From positions 1 to 24,570 of the IMG/VR virus record IMGVR_UViG_3300042332_002128: a stretch of 24,570 nucleotides of DNA; one strand, given 5' to 3'. Shown here in pieces: positions 1-6,415 of the stretch (the first letter of the stretch is position 1; the number at the start of each line of letters is the position of its first letter). Below the pieces are notes generated by a model. That model worked only from the letters and a program-made list of their open reading frames with translations. It did no database searches and had not been told where the DNA came from. The stretch comes from a virus. The translations under genes were made by a program, and so were the position numbers.

Positions 1-1
1 A

Positions 2-121
2 TGGTTAAGATTTCAGGCGGCCTTCTCGACAGGGAAAACTCAAGACTCCAACTCCGTCAACTGGCTCCATGTCACCCTGTGTTTAGGGGTGCTCGTCCTG
101 TTAGTTTGGAGTCTTGGGTGA
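2..121 (+). CDS. C-terminal end of a small membrane protein (partial)
   Basis: The second reading frame is open from the window edge to a TGA at 119-121, which overlaps the GTG start of the next gene as GTGA. That is the coupling seen throughout this genome. The visible 39 residues end in a hydrophobic stretch (about residues 21-38, rich in Leu and Val) that would form one membrane-spanning helix with almost nothing after it. A short C-terminal helix of this kind is compatible with a holin or small lysis protein, and a lytic transglycosylase lies two genes downstream, but the N-terminal part is missing so no function can be assigned. The overlap and the hydrophobic end are seen; the role is inference. 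Confidence 0.5.
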   Translation, partial: WLRFQAAFSTGKTQDSNSVNWLHVTLCLGVLVLLVWSLG

Positions 122-465
122 GTAGCTCCCGCGTCCAACGGGGGTATCAAAGTCAGCGCCTTGTCGCTGAATATTTTAGAACTAACGGCTGGCCGTATGC
201 GCAACCCGCAGGCTCAGGTCGTTCAGGTACCGACATCACTGGGGTAATAGGGGTCGATGTCGAAGTAAAAGCACGCCGAGGCATAAAAGTCGCCGAGGCT
301 ATGAAGCAACTCCGAGATCGGTATAAGGACGGGGTCTTGCCAGTGGCAATCCTGCGCTTAGACGGTCAAGGCGAAGCTCACATCGCGGATTGGCCCGCCA
401 TCGTGCCACTCCATGTGTTTATCGACCTATTGAAAGCGGCAGGGTATGACAAACCTAAGTTCTGA
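118..465 (+). CDS. Holliday junction resolvase, Hjc-like PD-(D/E)XK nuclease
   Basis: This 115-residue protein fits the archaeal Hjc/phage resolvase group, which cuts four-way junctions formed during recombination and replication and can clear branched DNA before packaging. Seen: an N-terminal helix starting RVQRGYQSQR (about 5-14), a Gly/Ser-rich loop (about 32-38), then the nuclease core with Asp39, followed by Glu49-Val-Lys51 in the strand VDVEVKAR. This is the D...ExK arrangement of the fold. I chose the GTG at 118 because it overlaps the previous stop as GTGA and gives the usual family length. An in-frame ATG at position 1 would add 39 residues with no family character and would overlap the upstream gene entirely. 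It stands in a recombination group with the Cas4-like nuclease at 1318. Family assignment is fairly firm; substrate is inferred from the family. Confidence 0.75.
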   Translation: MSSSRVQRGYQSQRLVAEYFRTNGWPYAQPAGSGRSGTDITGVIGVDVEVKARRGIKVAEAMKQLRDRYKDGVLPVAILRLDGQGEAHIADWPAIVPLHVFIDLLKAAGYDKPKF

Positions 466-485
466 CCTGTCCGAGAGGAGCGCAG

Positions 486-902
486 ATGCGCCCAACAACA
501 CAGAAGTTTGTTCAGATTGTGGGGACGTCGCTCGCGATAGCGACGCTCACCAACGCATTATCAGCACCAACAGCGAGTCCGATTGTCTATGCACAACGCC
601 CACCTCTGATGCAAGTGGACGCGAAGGCCGTGGCTCGGGAGTTGCTAACAGACAAGCAGTTCAGGTGTCTCACCCGTCTCATCGGCAAGGAGAGCGCTTG
701 GAACCCGAAGGCCAAGAATCCGTCCAGCACTGCCATCGGCATTGGACAGCTTCTTGAAAGCACTTATCAAAACATCGGCATGAAGCACTCAGAGGCTCAA
801 GTGCCACAACTGATCGCGACTCTCGCCTACATTGGGCGAAAGTACGGTTCGGCAGGACCCTGTGGCGCTTGGCGTCACTGGCAAAAGAACAACTGGTACT
901 AG
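486..902 (+). CDS. secreted lytic transglycosylase-like protein
   Basis: A 138-residue protein with a probable signal peptide: a basic start (MRPTTQK), a hydrophobic stretch at about 8-27, and a small-residue region before YAQR (about 35-38). The mature part resembles the SLT/aggregation-promoting-factor C-terminal domain of actinobacteria and their phages. Seen: Glu69 in GKESAWNP, the expected catalytic acid, then GIGQLLESTY, and a Trp-rich end. It would cleave the glycan strand of peptidoglycan, either for lysis or as a wall-degrading exoenzyme. The start ATG at 486 has a good ribosome-binding site (gagaggag). The location, next to a gene ending in a membrane helix but before replication genes, leaves open whether it is the endolysin or a virion enzyme. 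The domain call is good; exact role is inference. Confidence 0.72.
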   Translation: MRPTTQKFVQIVGTSLAIATLTNALSAPTASPIVYAQRPPLMQVDAKAVARELLTDKQFRCLTRLIGKESAWNPKAKNPSSTAIGIGQLLESTYQNIGMKHSEAQVPQLIATLAYIGRKYGSAGPCGAWRHWQKNNWY

Positions 903-912
903 GGGGGACAGA

Positions 913-1239
913 ATGAGCGCGTTCGACAAGGACAAACCAAAGATCGACCTGCCACTTGACGTGGTGGCGTGGATTGAGTTATACCGCAAGACCCAAGGCG
1001 AGATCAAAAGCCTCGAGGAGAAGTTAGACCAAGCAAAAGCCAAGATTCAAGAGATGATGGGCGAGAACGAGGTCGGCATGCTCGACGGTAGAGTCGCAGT
1101 GCGCTGGACCAAGGTGACCTCATTCAGACTTGACGTCGCCAAGGCCAAAGAGGTGCTTGACCCAAAGATTTACACTTTCCTTTCGCGGGAATCCGAGTCT
1201 CGCCGTTTCACGATAGTTGAGCCCGATGTCAATAGTTGA
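913..1239 (+). CDS. hypothetical coiled-coil protein upstream of the Cas4-like nuclease
   Basis: A 108-residue protein of unknown function. The ATG at 913 has a strong ribosome-binding site (aggggggaca). Residues about 17-50 are charged and heptad-like (EIKSLEEKLDQAKAKIQEMM) and should form a coiled coil. The C-terminal half, ending near SRRFTIVEP, resembles small proteins that often sit beside RecB/YqaJ-type phage exonucleases, whose last residues commonly read RRF plus a hydrophobic strand. That suggests an accessory role in recombination, but this is recall of a pattern and not a domain match. Its last 14 bases overlap the short gene at 1226. Confidence 0.65.
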   Translation: MSAFDKDKPKIDLPLDVVAWIELYRKTQGEIKSLEEKLDQAKAKIQEMMGENEVGMLDGRVAVRWTKVTSFRLDVAKAKEVLDPKIYTFLSRESESRRFTIVEPDVNS

Positions 1240-1321
1240 CCCAATCGTGCCAGTTCCCGACTGGGGGCGCCAGCCTAACGTTCCCGACCACGAAATCTAC
1301 GAGGACGAGGACGACGAATGA
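1226..1321 (+). CDS. very short acidic protein (31 aa)
   Basis: A 31-codon frame fills the space between the coiled-coil protein and the Cas4-like nuclease. Its ATG at 1226 lies inside the end of the previous gene, and its TGA at 1319-1321 overlaps the next ATG as ATGA. Both joints are of the translationally coupled type used elsewhere in the window. The product is Pro-rich in the middle (VPVPDWGRQPNVPD) and ends in an acidic run (EDEDDE). It has no recognisable domain. It may be a real small protein, or a leader whose translation feeds ribosomes to the nuclease gene, which otherwise has only a weak ribosome-binding site (gagga inside the acidic codons). Confidence 0.45.
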   Translation: MSIVDPIVPVPDWGRQPNVPDHEIYEDEDDE

Positions 1322-2052
1322 GTTATGCTAGACTATTCAGCGACCAAGAGGAGTACGCAAACGCCGTCCGCGACGTTGTTATCCAAGCAGGCATTTGGTC
1401 TCCTAGAGCTGGGCAAGTTCAAATTGGCCCCAGCGAAGTCGGTCACAAGTGTACCCGCCGCCTCGCTTACAAACTCCTCGACTGGGACAAGCCAAACGAA
1501 ATGCAAGGCGGTTCGTGGGCCGCGCAAGTCGGCACTGCTATTCATGCGTACCTCGCAGAAGTCTTCGGCAAGCGCGAGGGTTTTCTCATCGAGCAGCGCG
1601 TCACTATCCGAGGCAACCTCGCAGGTACCGTCGATCTCTTTGACATCAAGAACGGTGTGGTGCTCGATTGGAAAACGACGGGCGCAACTAAGCTGGCGAA
1701 TTACAAGAAGTTCGGGGCAGACCACCAGCAGCTCGTTCAAGTTCAACTTTACGCCTACGGACTGGCTCAACAAGGAGCTGAGGTCAAGAAGGTGGCGCTG
1801 TGCTACCTACCAACGTCAGGCTCACTCACAGACATGGTCCTTATCATGCACGACTACGACGAGCAAGTCGCTCTCAATGCTTTGGCGCGTCTTGACTCGA
1901 TTCACGCGCTATTGGCCGCGGCAGACGTCGAAGCCAACCCCGAGATTTGGAGTCAAATACCCGCAGAGCCTGACAGGCTTTGTGCTTGGTGTCCATACTT
2001 CAAACCATTCAGCAAGTCTCTCGTAGAAGGGTGCCCAGGTGACACTGCCTGA
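1318..2052 (+). CDS. Cas4/RecB-like PD-(D/E)XK exonuclease with four Cys
   Basis: A 244-residue nuclease of the PDDEXK_1 (Cas4/RecB/AddB C-terminal) group. Seen in order: Cys45 in HKCTRRLAY, His76 in GTAIHAY, Asp106 in GTVDLF, Asp117 and Lys119 in VLDWKTT, a QVQLYAYGL helix (the QxxxY motif of RecB nucleases), and a C-terminal cluster Cys222, Cys225 and Cys239. One Cys before and three after the nuclease core is the pattern that holds a [4Fe-4S] cluster in Cas4 and AddB. In phages such enzymes resect DNA ends for recombination. Neighbours fit this role: a resolvase upstream and a possible single-strand binding protein downstream. No cas1 or cas2 or array is present, so an adaptation role is not supported. 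The nuclease call is firm; the Fe-S cluster is inferred from Cys spacing. Confidence 0.8.
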   Translation: MSYARLFSDQEEYANAVRDVVIQAGIWSPRAGQVQIGPSEVGHKCTRRLAYKLLDWDKPNEMQGGSWAAQVGTAIHAYLAEVFGKREGFLIEQRVTIRGNLAGTVDLFDIKNGVVLDWKTTGATKLANYKKFGADHQQLVQVQLYAYGLAQQGAEVKKVALCYLPTSGSLTDMVLIMHDYDEQVALNALARLDSIHALLAAADVEANPEIWSQIPAEPDRLCAWCPYFKPFSKSLVEGCPGDTA

Positions 2053-2143
2053 GAAAACCATCAACGACATCGTTAAAGAGATGATTGAGGCTGCTGGAGA
2101 GGAACCCACCACCAACACCAACCAACAGAAAGCAGGGGAATAA
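2039..2143 (+). CDS. very short protein (34 aa) before the putative SSB
   Basis: A GTG at 2039, preceded by a fair ribosome-binding site (agaaggg), opens a 34-codon frame that overlaps the end of the nuclease gene by 14 bases and ends in TAA immediately before the ATG at 2144. The product has an amphipathic, charged N-terminal half (EKTINDIVKEMIEAAGEE) and a polar Thr/Asn/Gln tail. It has no known domain. The clean fit between two genes and the two junctions argue for translation; the small size keeps confidence moderate. Confidence 0.45.
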   Translation: MTLPEKTINDIVKEMIEAAGEEPTTNTNQQKAGE

Positions 2144-2587
2144 ATGGAAGCATTCGCTTCGCCAGCCGCCGCAAGCGCTGGTCCAAAACCAGCTGACTTA
2201 CAAGGTCAGTTGCTCATCTTCAAGCCAATCGAATACCGCTCAGGTATCGAGACGGTCAACGGTCCAGCTGACGCGATTTCGTGCGACGTCACCAACCTTG
2301 ACACCAACCAAGAGTACAGTGATGTCCTCTTTTTCAACATCGCAATCCGCAACGCACTGCGCCCTCTAATTGGTCAGCGCGTGCTCGGCCGCATTCAACA
2401 AGGTGTAGCAAAGCCTGGCAAGACTGCCCCATGGATTATCGTGGACGCTTCTGCAGATCAGGCGGCGATTGCCAAGGCCTCGGCTTACAAGCCAGGGGCG
2501 GCAACTCCAGCACCAGCAGCACCAGCGGGTGGAGTTCCACCTGAGGTCGCGGCTCTATTAGCTCAACTCGGGGCTAAACCTCTCTAG
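2144..2587 (+). CDS. putative single-stranded DNA-binding (OB-fold-like) protein
   Basis: A 147-residue protein. The ATG at 2144 has a good ribosome-binding site (cagggga). The first 100 or so residues look like an all-beta domain (LLIFKPIEYRSG, ISCDVTNLD, DVLFFNIAI, RVLGRIQQG, PWIIVDAS), followed by a linker rich in Ala and Pro (about 114-132) and a short C-terminal helix (PPEVAALLAQLG). Domain plus flexible tail is the shape of phage SSB-like proteins found between recombination and replication genes. The tail lacks the acidic tip of bacterial SSB. I cannot match a named family, so the function is inference from shape and position; a structural or unknown role is possible. Confidence 0.5.
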   Translation: MEAFASPAAASAGPKPADLQGQLLIFKPIEYRSGIETVNGPADAISCDVTNLDTNQEYSDVLFFNIAIRNALRPLIGQRVLGRIQQGVAKPGKTAPWIIVDASADQAAIAKASAYKPGAATPAPAAPAGGVPPEVAALLAQLGAKPL

Positions 2588-2628
2588 GTTTCTTAGAGCA
2601 GTATCCTTCCACTGATCTCTAAGGAAGG
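2582..2628 (+). other. two short hairpins downstream of the putative SSB gene
   Basis: Two inverted repeats follow one another. ctcta at 2582-2586 pairs with tagag at 2594-2598 around a 7-base loop and includes the stop-codon region. ccttcc at 2605-2610 pairs with ggaagg at 2623-2628 around a 12-base loop. Neither is followed by a T run, so a classical intrinsic terminator is not supported. They may protect the mRNA end or belong to the structured element just downstream. Confidence 0.35.
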
Positions 2629-2629
2629 C

Positions 2630-2700
2630 GCGGTGTTGCAGGACGTGAGAAGGGGAAGCTCACCAATCTAGGCAAGTTCGGGTGCAAAGCCCGACACCGC
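2630..2700 (+). ncRNA. tRNA-like structured RNA element in the leader of the methyltransferase gene
   Basis: A perfect 7-bp stem joins 2630-2636 (gcggtgt) to 2694-2700 (acaccgc), spanning 71 bases. Directly against its 3' strand sits a hairpin with stem cggg 2679-2682 and cccg 2690-2693 and the 7-base loop tgcaaag. The placement is that of an acceptor stem stacked on a T arm. A third hairpin pairs gtgag 2645-2649 with ctcac 2659-2663 around a 9-base G-rich loop. There is no normal D arm, no standard anticodon arm, no CCA, and the loop is not TTC-type, so this is not an ordinary tRNA. It could be a degenerate tRNA, a tRNA mimic or a cis-regulatory leader of the methyltransferase gene, whose ATG lies 27 bases downstream. 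The pairings are seen; the function is inference. Confidence 0.35.
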
Positions 2701-2726
2701 ACGCAAGACATTTGAACGGGGGAAAA

Positions 2727-3881
2727 ATGGGTCTAACAGGCGTCTCACTCTTTGCTGGTATTGGCGGGTTTGAGCTAGCTATGACGAGGGTTGGCATTTC
2801 GCCAGTCGCTTCAGTCGAGATCGACAAAAAAGCAAGCGGTGTGCTTACTGAGCATTTCACCGACACTACAATCATGGGCGACATCAAGGGGGTAACAAGT
2901 GCAGACTTATTCAGTGCAGGATTTGATTCAGCAAACGGAATTATCACTGGCGGATTTCCATGCCAAGACCTGTCCGTTGCGGGTCGAAGGGCAGGGCTGG
3001 CAGGAGAGCGCAGCGGACTCTTTTGGGAAATCCACAGACTTATCGACCAAACCAAAACGAAGTGGTTCGTCCTCGAAAACGTCCCTGGCTTGTTGTCATC
3101 AAACGACGGAAGAGATATGGGAATCGTCCTCGGGTCGTTGGCAGAGCTCGGGTATGGGCTCGCGTACAGAGTTCTTGACGCTCAGCACTTTGGAGTCGCC
3201 CAGCGACGCCGTCGTGTCTTCATTGTCGGACGTCTTGGAGACGACTGGCGAACACCTGCAAAAATACTCGATCTCGGCGAAGGCCGCAGAGGGTATCATC
3301 AGAAGAGCATCACGAAGGGGCAAGGTGTTGCCACCGAGATTGATGCAAGCACTGCTACGAGCTACGGGCAGACAGGATTCTCAAGGTATACCGAGGGCGT
3401 CACAACCCTAACACACTCTCAACACAAGAGGCCTGAAGACAACATAGTCGTCGAGCCCTACGTCAAGATAGTGCGGTCGGGCGAGCGCGACGCTGAGGGC
3501 AACCTGCCAGCTGAGGTGTGGGCAGAACGCCAAACCGCGCCGACTTTGAACTTGATGGACAACACGGGAGAGTCTAGGGCCACGGTGATTGTGTTCAACC
3601 CGCACAAAGAGGACGGCGCTCGCGTGCAAGGAGATGTCATTAACACGTTGACAGCGTTGATGGGTACTGGCGGCAACAACGTCCCCATGCTCACGGCCGC
3701 TTCGGCTATTCGCCGCTTGACACCAGTAGAGTGTGAACGCTTGCAGGGGTTCCCTGACGATTGGACTCAGATCTCAAACGGCAAGCAACAAGCAGACGGC
3801 TCGCGGTATAAGCAGACTGGTAACGCAGTTGCGGTTCCAGTTGTACAGTGGATTCTTGGAAGGATAGCCCTGAGTGAGTAA
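2727..3881 (+). CDS. DNA (cytosine-5) methyltransferase
   Basis: A 384-residue enzyme that transfers a methyl group from S-adenosylmethionine to carbon 5 of cytosine in DNA. The family motifs stand in order: I, SLFAGIGGFE (about 7-16) binding SAM; IV, GFPCQ with nucleophile Cys79; VI, Glu117-Asn118-Val119; VIII, QRRRR at 159-163; a variable region of about 100 residues or more holding target recognition; IX around TPVECERLQGFP; and X near the end, GNAVAVPVVQWIL. The set is complete, so the enzyme should be active. I chose ATG 2727 because of its ribosome-binding site (acgggggaa) and because motif I then starts at residue 7. An in-frame ATG at 2682 lies inside the structured element. No restriction endonuclease is adjacent, so this is an orphan enzyme, probably guarding phage DNA. 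It overlaps the primase gene by 8 bases. The target sequence cannot be read from the protein. Confidence 0.93.
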   Translation: MGLTGVSLFAGIGGFELAMTRVGISPVASVEIDKKASGVLTEHFTDTTIMGDIKGVTSADLFSAGFDSANGIITGGFPCQDLSVAGRRAGLAGERSGLFWEIHRLIDQTKTKWFVLENVPGLLSSNDGRDMGIVLGSLAELGYGLAYRVLDAQHFGVAQRRRRVFIVGRLGDDWRTPAKILDLGEGRRGYHQKSITKGQGVATEIDASTATSYGQTGFSRYTEGVTTLTHSQHKRPEDNIVVEPYVKIVRSGERDAEGNLPAEVWAERQTAPTLNLMDNTGESRATVIVFNPHKEDGARVQGDVINTLTALMGTGGNNVPMLTAASAIRRLTPVECERLQGFPDDWTQISNGKQQADGSRYKQTGNAVAVPVVQWILGRIALSE

Positions 3882-6093
3882 CCTCGAAGTTCTAACCGCT
3901 GCGCTCAGGTTTGCGGCCGCGGGCTGCTCAGTCGTGCCAGTCATGGCCGACGGCTCAAAGCGCCCAGGCATTGGCGCTTGGAAAGAATACCAACACAAAT
4001 TGCCGACCGTTGAAGAACTGCAGGCTTGGTTCAAAGACGCCAAGGGCGTCGGTATCATCACGGGCAAGATCTCAAACAACCTTGAAATGCTCGAGGTCGA
4101 GGGTCGCGCCGTAGCTGACGGCATTCACACTGAAATCAAAGACATGGCAATCGAGACTGGACTTGGCGAACTTTGGCAACGGCTGAACGAGGGCTACTGC
4201 GAAATGACCCCAAGCGGCGGTCTGCACTGGTTCTACCGCATAGACGGTGAAGTGCCTGGCAATACAAAGTTAGCTAGACGCCCCGCTTCAGGCGACGGCG
4301 TTGATGTGCTGGCCGAGACCCGTGGCGAGGGTGGCTTCGTGGTTGCAGCCCCCAGCGGCGGGTCTTGTCACCCCTCAGGTGGTTCTTGGTCTTTGATTTC
4401 GGGCTCGATTGAGACAATCCCGACCATCACCTCAGGAGAGCGCGAAGCACTGCACTCCCTCTTTAGATATTTCGACCAGCTTCCGAAGGCCTCAATAGTA
4501 GCTTCAGAGGTCACGGAGAGGCATCGGGACGCGAACTCGACACTTCCAGGCGACGACTACAACGCAAAGACCAGTTGGGACGAGATCTTGTTGCCACTGG
4601 GTTGGACAAAGGTATTTTCAAAGGCACAGACTACCGCTTGGTGCAGACCAGGCAAGACTGAAGGCATCAGCGCCACCACCAACTATGAGGGCTCAGATCT
4701 GCTCTTTGTCTTTAGCACTAGCACAATCTTTGAAGCAGAGCGCGGCTACTCCAAGTTCGCGGTTTATACCTTGCTGGAGCACGGCGGAGACTTCCACAAG
4801 GCAGCGTCAGCGCTGGCCGCGAAGGGCTTTGGCAGTGGCAGTTCAAGTGCCCTGCAACCGATTGATATTTCACAGCTGATGCAAGCGCCCGAGCCCGAGC
4901 CATTCGCAGAGCCTGTGACAGAGCCCGACACCAGCTGGCTTCCAAGAGCGATTGAGTATGACGAGGACGAGACCGAGGCTGGCCCTACGGTTCTCTACCG
5001 CACAGACGGGCAGTGCTTGCTCTACGCTGGAAAGATTAACGCCATATTCGGAGAGTCAGAGTCAGGCAAGACTTGGGTGGCACTGGAAGCGGTGCGTCAA
5101 CAACTGGTGCAAGGCAACAAAGTCTTTTATATTGACTTCGAGGATTCAAAGCGTGGTATTCGAGGTCGTTTGAAGGCACTCGGTGTCATGCGAGATCACT
5201 TTGTCCGTTTCAAGTACGCCAACCCTGACGGCTCTTACAACGAGATCGCCCAGCAAGCACTGCTCGGCTCGATTCGCGACTTCACCCCCGACCTGATTGT
5301 GATGGACGGAGTCAACGCCGCCATGAACCTGTTGGGACTAGACCTTGAAAAGAACAAAGACGCCACCCAGTTCAGTCAGGTGGTCTTGCGGCCGCTTCGC
5401 CTTTGGGGTGCTGCTGTCTTGACCATTGACCACGTCACAAAGTCCAAAGACAACCGAGGCAACTACGCAATCGGTGCTCAGGCCAAGCGTGCAGACATTG
5501 ACGGCGTCGCCATCTCGGTGGACGTGTCTATGCCTTTTGGCCGAGGCTCCAACGGCAAGCTGAATCTGAAGATCACCAAAGACCGCCCAGGCTTCGTCCG
5601 TGGCATCAGCCAAGAGGCTTCCTATGTCGGCCACGTCGATCTGATTTCGCAAGCTGACAACCGAATCGAGATCTCCATTGTCGGCGGGCAGGTCGGTTTT
5701 ACCCCTCATGAGTATTTGATGCGCAAGGTCTCGGAGTTCATGCAGAACCACGGCGCAGAACTTTCGACCAATCAAATCGTCCAAGCGATTGACGGTGGCA
5801 CCGACCAGATTAAAAAGGCGCTCGCCCAACTCGAGGGGCAGGGCTTCTTGGCGATTAGAGCTCAGGGGCAGGGGCGCTATTACAAGCACCTCAAGTCCTT
5901 TGTCTTGGGAGCGCCTCAGCCATTTGGCGGCGTCCTAGATAACTTGACCGACTTGACCGACCCTGACCGCGAGGGTATCGGTCAAGTAGGGGCAAGAGGC
6001 GACCGAAACTTGACCGACTTCGCCCCCCCCTATAAGGGGGGGCGGTCGGTGAAGTCGGTCAGCAGTGGTGATGGTGAACCCGATGCAGGATAA
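3874..6093 (+). CDS. primase-polymerase / RepA-like helicase fusion (replicase)
   Basis: A 739-residue replication protein. The N-terminal Prim-Pol domain of the archaeo-eukaryotic primase type spans about 5-190, with acidic pair Glu74-Val-Glu76, SGGLHW with His118, and a GEGGFVVAAPS strand. The middle (about 200-340) has the region often found in Prim-Pol phage proteins (LPGDDYNAKTSWDEIL). A RecA-fold helicase follows, with Walker A GESESGKT at 393-400 and Walker B DLIVMDG at 473-479. Residues about 610-680 look like a winged helix. The tail is repetitive and encoded by the hairpin region described separately. It should prime, possibly extend, and unwind DNA at the fork. The start GTG 3874 overlaps the methyltransferase stop and is preceded by ggaagga. 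No PolA, PolB or PolC gene is visible, so this may be the main phage polymerase, as proposed for S-2L. Glu in place of the more usual first Asp of the metal pair is worth noting. Confidence 0.88.
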   Translation: MSNLEVLTAALRFAAAGCSVVPVMADGSKRPGIGAWKEYQHKLPTVEELQAWFKDAKGVGIITGKISNNLEMLEVEGRAVADGIHTEIKDMAIETGLGELWQRLNEGYCEMTPSGGLHWFYRIDGEVPGNTKLARRPASGDGVDVLAETRGEGGFVVAAPSGGSCHPSGGSWSLISGSIETIPTITSGEREALHSLFRYFDQLPKASIVASEVTERHRDANSTLPGDDYNAKTSWDEILLPLGWTKVFSKAQTTAWCRPGKTEGISATTNYEGSDLLFVFSTSTIFEAERGYSKFAVYTLLEHGGDFHKAASALAAKGFGSGSSSALQPIDISQLMQAPEPEPFAEPVTEPDTSWLPRAIEYDEDETEAGPTVLYRTDGQCLLYAGKINAIFGESESGKTWVALEAVRQQLVQGNKVFYIDFEDSKRGIRGRLKALGVMRDHFVRFKYANPDGSYNEIAQQALLGSIRDFTPDLIVMDGVNAAMNLLGLDLEKNKDATQFSQVVLRPLRLWGAAVLTIDHVTKSKDNRGNYAIGAQAKRADIDGVAISVDVSMPFGRGSNGKLNLKITKDRPGFVRGISQEASYVGHVDLISQADNRIEISIVGGQVGFTPHEYLMRKVSEFMQNHGAELSTNQIVQAIDGGTDQIKKALAQLEGQGFLAIRAQGQGRYYKHLKSFVLGAPQPFGGVLDNLTDLTDPDREGIGQVGARGDRNLTDFAPPYKGGRSVKSVSSGDGEPDAG
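5943..6061 (+). repeat. iteron-like repeats and large stem-loop at the 3' end of the primase gene (possible origin)
   Basis: The 9-mer cttgaccga occurs at 5943-5951, 5952-5960 and 6009-6017, and its reverse complement tcggtcaag at 5978-5986. A long stem-loop follows: tgaccgactt 6011-6020 pairs with aagtcggtca 6052-6061 (10 bp), and inside it 6021-6029 pairs with 6036-6044 (9 bp, almost all G:C) around the loop ctataa, with a 7-base bulge on the right arm. All this lies in coding sequence that yields a low-complexity tail (NLTDLTD, PPYKGGRSV). Repeats plus a hairpin next to the replicase is the layout of a replication origin. A regulatory or terminator-like role between the primase and the downstream operon is the alternative. 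The pairings are seen; the function is inferred. Confidence 0.5.
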
Positions 6094-6094
6094 A

Positions 6095-6403
6095 ATGGCT
6101 ATAAAGGATTTCTGCCGTATTTGTGGGGCTGCGCTTTGGAAGGCGCAGTGGTGCGGTTTTTCGGTGTTTTCGGACGGCACCCCCATAGATACATTGGTAG
6201 AGATCGAGTGCTTACTAAAAAAGCGCCCGACATATGGCGTTTCTAGGTGGTTGCCCAGCTTCTACCTAGAACGCCGATCAATGCGCAACATCAATAAGCA
6301 ATACGAGTTCATACTCGCCAAGCATCTTTGCGGCTCAGCCCAGGCCGTGAAGGAGCACCCAACCTACTGGGCAGTACCACAACAACTCGAACCTAACTTC
6401 TAA
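6095..6403 (+). CDS. small protein with a CxxC motif, unknown function
   Basis: A 103-residue protein. The ATG at 6095 lies one base after the primase TAA and has cagga just upstream; earlier in-frame starts (6065, 6071, 6083) overlap the primase end and lack a good site. Near the start it reads FCRICGAAL, a CxxC-G knuckle, with another Cys at WCGF, so it may bind one zinc ion incompletely or with later residues. The rest is basic and aromatic (LERRSMRNINKQYEF). Position between the replicase and purZ suggests a DNA-binding accessory or regulator, but no family is recognised. Confidence 0.55.
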   Translation: MAIKDFCRICGAALWKAQWCGFSVFSDGTPIDTLVEIECLLKKRPTYGVSRWLPSFYLERRSMRNINKQYEFILAKHLCGSAQAVKEHPTYWAVPQQLEPNF

Positions 6404-6415
6404 AAGGGGGAACAA

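Noticed and set aside
446-757. 103-residue frame overlapping the transglycosylase
   Set aside because: Its composition is that of a shifted frame; the frame at 486 has a signal peptide and the catalytic motif.
1325-2026. 233-residue open frame on the + strand inside the Cas4-like gene
   Set aside because: It is Ser/Arg-rich with no motifs; the overlapping frame holds all nuclease residues.
1318-2052. CRISPR adaptation module based on the Cas4-like gene
   Set aside because: No cas1 or cas2 gene and no repeat array are present; the context is phage recombination.
2630-2700. Ordinary tRNA gene
   Set aside because: No D arm, no 7-base anticodon loop with a 5-bp stem, and the T loop lacks TTC; only a tRNA-like element is supported.
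2682-2726. Longer N-terminus for the methyltransferase from ATG 2682
   Set aside because: It lies in the structured element, lacks a ribosome-binding site and adds no family residues; ATG 2727 has a strong site.
5338-5889. 183-residue open frame on the minus strand
   Set aside because: It lies wholly inside the helicase domain, has no family pattern, and all other genes are on the + strand.
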